From Dendrophyllia cribrosa (Eukaryota; Cnidaria; Anthozoa; Scleractinia; Dendrophylliidae), in NCBI GenBank assembly GCA_024195265.1, contig JAJLRJ010000002.1, positions 47,046,371-47,110,370 on the forward strand: a stretch of 64,000 nucleotides of DNA, read 5' to 3'. A program made the translations under genes and the position numbers. The notes under the pieces were generated by a model. That model was not told where the DNA came from, ran no database searches, and worked only from the letters and a program-made list of their open reading frames with translations. The number at the start of each line of letters is the position of its first letter. Position 1 is the stretch's first letter. Shown piece by piece: positions 60,245 through 64,000 of this stretch.

Positions 60245-60545
60245 CACGTAGGAGGAGCCGCGGGTGATGTAGTAGGCAGCGCGTCGGACTTTCAAACTGC
60301 TGAGGGTCACTTTTTCAGGCCTACCGTCTATACCGTTCTGTTGTTTCCTTCAACAAGGAACTTTGCTTCACGTCGTCTCTCTCCACCCATGCATATGGCG
60401 ACATAATGCTGGGGTTAACCTTATGATGGAGCATTTTCCCATCCAGGGGCTAGAAATGAGACCATTAGTTGCTTCATGCTACAGAAACCGGGTTAGGCTC
60501 GGGCGGTGTGGGCCTTCTGTGGCCCTTGGTATTTTACACTAATTG
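60245..60545 (+). mobile_element. SINE, probably tRNA-derived
   Basis: The 5' part (GTAGGCAGCGCGTCGGACTT onward) has a degenerate tRNA-like layout. The 3' part, with CCATCCAGGGG, TTGCTTCATGCTACAGAAAC and CGGGTTAGGCTC..GGGCC, resembles a SINE family I associate with coral and other invertebrate genomes. Family name and promoter boxes need a library search. Confidence 0.6.
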
Positions 60546-60937
60546 TGTAAATACATATGTTATTATTAAACCAAAATATAAAGTAATGAAATAATTGAAA
60601 ATATCACTTTATTAAGATTGAAAATCATCTAGCTTGATTTTTGAAGCCCATGCCGCTCTGAGGAAACGTCTGGGAGTGTGTTTCTCTTTGTCTAAATTCC
60701 ACAATGTAAAAACTATTGATAGTCATTTTTCTCTCGCTCTCGCTCCCGCTCCCGTTCCTTTTTATTTCTCTTTTCTGTGTTTTTAGCGCTGTTCGGGGTC
60801 ATCATTCGGTGCATCACTTTCTTTATTATATTTCGTGTTGTCAAAACTGAAATCACTCAATGTTGACTGTCACCGAACCTTCCGTGCTAAGTGCAAAATG
60901 CACGGCTTCAACAAACTATATATGGACATTTTATTAA

Positions 60938-61665
60938 TCCTGGTTCCCATATAGTTGTAATTGTTGTAATCCAGTGGGTGATTTCCCCCTAGCACTCAGG
61001 ACTTCTCGGTTTAGCAATCGCCGATTTATGTTGAAACTGCGCAAGCGGGCAGTTTAGTAACGTACATGTAATTAGTTCATGTTCTGCTCTTTTCTGATCG
61101 AGCTCACTGTCGTGAAAACGTTAAACGTTTGATGGCACAGTTAAAATATAATCTTTTACAGTTTGTAACAGTAATACGAGCTTGAGCTATCCTATTGACT
61201 TGCGAACAAGAAAAGTGTCGCTAAGTGTCGCTAAAATGGCATCGCTTCTTTACGAAAGGGACAATTGCGTCGGCGACGATTGTTTCCGTTAAATGTGACA
61301 GTTGAGATATCGGCGACTGTTGTTATTGTTGTAGAAGTTTAACTGGTTCAACTTTTCTACACCATTTGTCGATCGTCGCCGACTGAATTACAACAATTAC
61401 AACTCGCATTTCCATTACATAAGTCGTAATACGCCATTTGCACGATGACGTCATATGACTACAACTACCAGAATCCTTCAGTTTTTTGTTTTGTACTGTA
61501 AACTAGGGCTATTGTTATTTAAACCACACTGAGATTACAAAATTTGAATAAGAAAGGAAAAACGAAATGAATTCTGGTAGTTGTAGTCAAATGACGCCAT
61601 CGTGCAAATGGCCTATTGTAAGACTTGATCGCCGACTGAATTACAACATATATGGGAACCAGGCT
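60938..61665. mobile_element. TTAA-flanked element with CCTGGTTCCCATATA ends, carrying a nested MITE
   Basis: 728 bp. CCTGGTTCCCATATA and TATATGGGAACCAGG are perfect complements, with TTAA outside (60934-60937 and 61666-61669). The CGCCGACTGAATTACAACA block near the right end occurs twice. The inner element 61431-61613 interrupts it. Ends are related to the foldback element at 14208. Confidence 0.7.
61431..61613. mobile_element. MITE nested in the TTAA element
   Basis: GCCATTTGCACGATG...GACTACAACTACCAGAAT at the left pairs with ATTCTGGTAGTTGTAGTC...CATCGTGCAAATGGC at the right, arms of about 45 bases. It splits the outer element and is therefore younger. Confidence 0.75.
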
Positions 61666-61725
61666 TTAACAACATACGATAATTAAACAGCTGACTGCCT
61701 GTATATAATTTAAAGGTTTTCCACC

Positions 61726-61731
61726 TTTATT
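61726..61731 (-). terminator. Poly(A) signal AATAAA of the third CAP gene
   Basis: Reading minus, AATAAA lies about 85 bases after the stop codon of the CAP gene ending at 61814, a normal spacing. Confidence 0.5.
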
Positions 61732-61813
61732 AAACGTTATTAATCTACGTTTATATATTTTTATGATGTTTTTTGTACAGAATTGTTAACAAAAATGTCT
61801 GAATGCGTATTAA

Positions 61814-64000
61814 TTACAACAAAAACCAAACAACTTTTTGATCTCGTTGTATGATGATTGGATTGTGAGGTATCTTAGCCCTGTATTCTATAGACCTAGG
61901 CCGCACTTCATCTTCATTCACGTCATTTGAAAAGAATTCTGGTAGACGTTTCCCTTTGTTATACAAGGAATTCAACCGGTAACCTAGGTAACGAGACACA
62001 AGCGGATTGGCATTTACCCCAGGGAGGTTTACGTAACCATTTACCCCTCGGTTTCTCAAGCCAGCGTTTAATCCCTTAAAACTTTTGTAATACAAATCTC
62101 TATATCTCTGCATATTACTAGAACTCTGAGATCCTTTATCGTTGGATCCTGCTTTATCGTTGGATTTATCTGACAGTCCATTCTGTTTCTGACTGTTTCC
62201 TGTGCCTTGTGTGACCTGACTTTCCTCGCCGGCAATACCTCGGCAGTTCACATTGCTGCAGTTGTATGTAATTGGATCAAAAGTACCTTTATCCACATTG
62301 TCCTTGAAGACAGCTTCGCCATCAATGTTTCCTTTGGGTTTGTAACGTGCCACAATAAAAGTGCAGTTCATTCCCCACTTTGAACCAAACGCTCTACCAA
62401 CGCCAATTTCCTCTGTTGCTTTCCATACTAGCTGAGAGAAATGTCCGGATATATTTTGAAATGCGTGGTTTGAAAAATCCTCGCAACAGGCTTCTTCATA
62501 CCTGAAAGAGACGATAAAAGTAATCAATCGATAATGAAGAGAAACGCACTGTTAATCAAAATGTACGTTAGACATAAATTACAGCGCCTTTCAAAAACAC
62601 GTGAAATCTGAAGGTCAATCCCCAGTATATGATTACACTTGACCGGCTGCTGTCAATCATAATTATGGTGACAAACATTTGACCACTAAAAACATAAACG
62701 GATCGAAATCCACCAATCATAAACCACTAACGTGGCCTTAGCATTTGCCTTGTCCAGTTATGCCTTTGCGTTTTGAACTTCAAAGTTTGCATGTCATTGA
62801 ATGATGCTGTAAGTAATCGATAACAGAACCAATGCATAAATCGGTCTCTGGTGCCAGGTTATAGGAACCTAACCCATGAATAGCCCATTTCCGAGTTGTT
62901 CTTAGCCTTCTTTTCAAACTGAGGCCAAGTGCAAAACCATTCATATGGATATAAGCTTTATTTGCATGTCATGAAGAAAACTCATTTTCTTATGACTGAT
63001 TTTGCACTTGGCCTCGGTTTGAAAAGGAGGCTAAGAGCAACTCGGATATCGGTTATTGTGGGTTATGAGTTTTCAAGATAGGTCATCACCGTGTCCCTTT
63101 TATTCCCGGTTTCCTTAAAGCTTACTCTAAAACATCTTGAAATGCTAACATCAAACATTCTGTTACCATTTCTTAATGGCTTCCGTAGCTGAAATTCCTT
63201 CTCCAGGAGCTGTGGTACAACCCATGGCTAAACTTTCGCCTTCATTCGGTCTTTCAGAAGGTAGAGAGTGTCGAAGGTCTTTTTCACTGGCAAGACGAAG
63301 AGCGAGCTTTTTGGCGGCTAGGGACATTTGGGTATTGTTCTGAATGGGTGGCGAGAAATGCACTGAGCGAAGTTGGTTATGAGCAGCAACCATGTCGTCG
63401 ATAAATTGGTCATCTGAAAACCAAAAAAAGGAATATATACACCCAATGAATTTTTCCTATTCCCGGATTTCTATGGTGGAAATTTTTAATAAAAGTATAT
63501 GACTACTGTACCTCCATATAGCGGATAATTATTACTAATGTATTAAAAACGCAAAAGATTTTCAGGTTTATCATTAATCCATTCTACCTATTTATACATC
63601 TTATTGCTGGCACAATTAAACTGTGAAATCGAGGAAATCGCATTATCCATTAGCCTGTGTACAGGCTGTACACAGGCTATCACTTGGGAGTATGGACCAC
63701 AGGGACTCAACTTAAAAATTTCGCAAAAAGAATAAAAATACAAACATATAAGTGTCCCTCCTACACTATATACATTATATACTTTATTATTATTATTATT
63801 GCTATTGTTATTACTATTATTATTATCATTATTATTATTTAGTATATACACAAACAAATTCCATGGACTTTTTCTAACCTTCCGGTGTCAGAGTGACGTC
63901 CGGAGTTGGATTAGCTGCCTCATTGCTAGAAGGAGGTGGTGTACTATGCTCGTTACTTGGAGGTCGTGACATGCTAGGTCCATTGTTTGGAGAAAATGAA
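61814..64000 (-). CDS. Secreted-type CAP domain protein with long C-terminal extension; 5' end beyond window
   Basis: Minus-strand exons visible: 64000-63879 (partial linker exon), 63413-63167, 62501-61814. Phases (1, then 2 at a split Trp) equal those of the other two CAP genes. The visible linker is Pro/Ser/Asn-rich (PPSNEHSTPPPSSNEAANPT). The CAP domain has AHNQLRSVHFSPP, GESLAMGC where relatives have GEN(I/L), GHFSQLVW and CTFIVARYKPKGN. Unlike its neighbours it continues about 140 residues past CAP: a Cys pair (NCSNVNC), a Ser/Asn/Gly/Lys-rich spacer, then a Tyr/Arg/Leu-rich segment (LYYKSFKGLNAGLRNRGVNG, SRYLGYRLNSLYNKG) and a hydrophobic end (VVWFLL). I do not recognise the extension as a known domain. 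The signal peptide exon is presumably to the right of the window. Confidence 0.88.
62889..63047. mobile_element. Inverted-repeat element in the third CAP gene intron
   Basis: CCGAGTTGTTCTTAGCC and GGCTAAGAGCAACTCGG pair, and the arms continue through AGGCCAAGTGCAAAA and TTTTGCACTTGGCCT. About 159 bp, hairpin-forming, in the intron between the two CAP exons. Confidence 0.75.
63785..63840. repeat. (TTA)n-type microsatellite
   Basis: TTATTATTATTATTGCTATTG-like trinucleotide run in the intron between the linker and first CAP exon. The Asn-rich minus frame over it is spurious. Confidence 0.85.

Noticed and set aside
60245..60320. Functional tRNA gene
   Set aside because: The box motifs are degenerate, no cloverleaf closes, and the downstream sequence matches a SINE body.

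Overview
The window is a draft-assembly piece of an animal nuclear genome, most likely an anthozoan cnidarian (probably a stony coral). The reasons are: short exons in long AT-rich introns with GT-AG borders, a very high density of short inverted-repeat transposons, a SINE whose 3' half I associate with coral genomes, a small secreted eight-cysteine peptide gene, and an expanded family of secreted CAP proteins. The species is inference. No prokaryotic feature (operon, CRISPR array, ribosome binding site) is present. A run of exactly 500 N (48501-49000) marks a scaffold gap.

Layout. 1-13.4 kb: a complete 13-exon + strand gene for the catalytic alpha subunit of protein kinase CK2 (371 aa), with repeats in its introns. 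14-23.4 kb: a transposon-rich stretch around one two-exon gene for a small cysteine-rich secreted peptide, whose signal peptide lacks an ATG at its expected start. 24.0-29.1 kb: a five-exon secreted chymotrypsin-fold serine protease with the full catalytic triad but Thr in place of oxyanion-hole Gly193. 30-34.5 kb: repeats. 34.9-43.1 kb: a + strand CAP (SCP/PR-1) gene with a giant, low-complexity, internally repeated exon before the CAP domain, carrying one apparent single-base frameshift. 46.9 kb: an isolated signal-peptide-like exon. 47.4-54.5 kb: large inverted-repeat elements and the gap. 55.3-58.5 kb: a complete - strand CAP gene with a mucin-like Thr/Ser linker. 61.8-64.0 kb: a second - strand CAP gene, cut by the window end, with an unusual C-terminal extension.

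The three CAP genes share one exon plan: N-terminal exons ending in phase 1 (a signal-peptide exon is visible in two of the three), a variable linker exon bounded by phase-1 introns, then two CAP exons split by a phase-2 intron at a Trp codon. The CAP core is conserved while linker and tail are almost unrelated, so this is a local duplicated family of secreted proteins diversified by replacing a phase-compatible linker exon. The protease and the cysteine-rich peptide also begin with a short first exon ending in phase 1. CK2 is an unrelated housekeeping gene.

Most remaining sequence is mobile DNA. Recognisable groups are TTAA-flanked elements of about 0.3-1.2 kb, elements with perfect 9-bp target duplications (Mutator-like), TA-flanked mariner-like MITEs, a three-copy small hairpin MITE, a pair of about 920-bp elements with GGGGCCGTATTCACGAA ends, LINE tails and one SINE.
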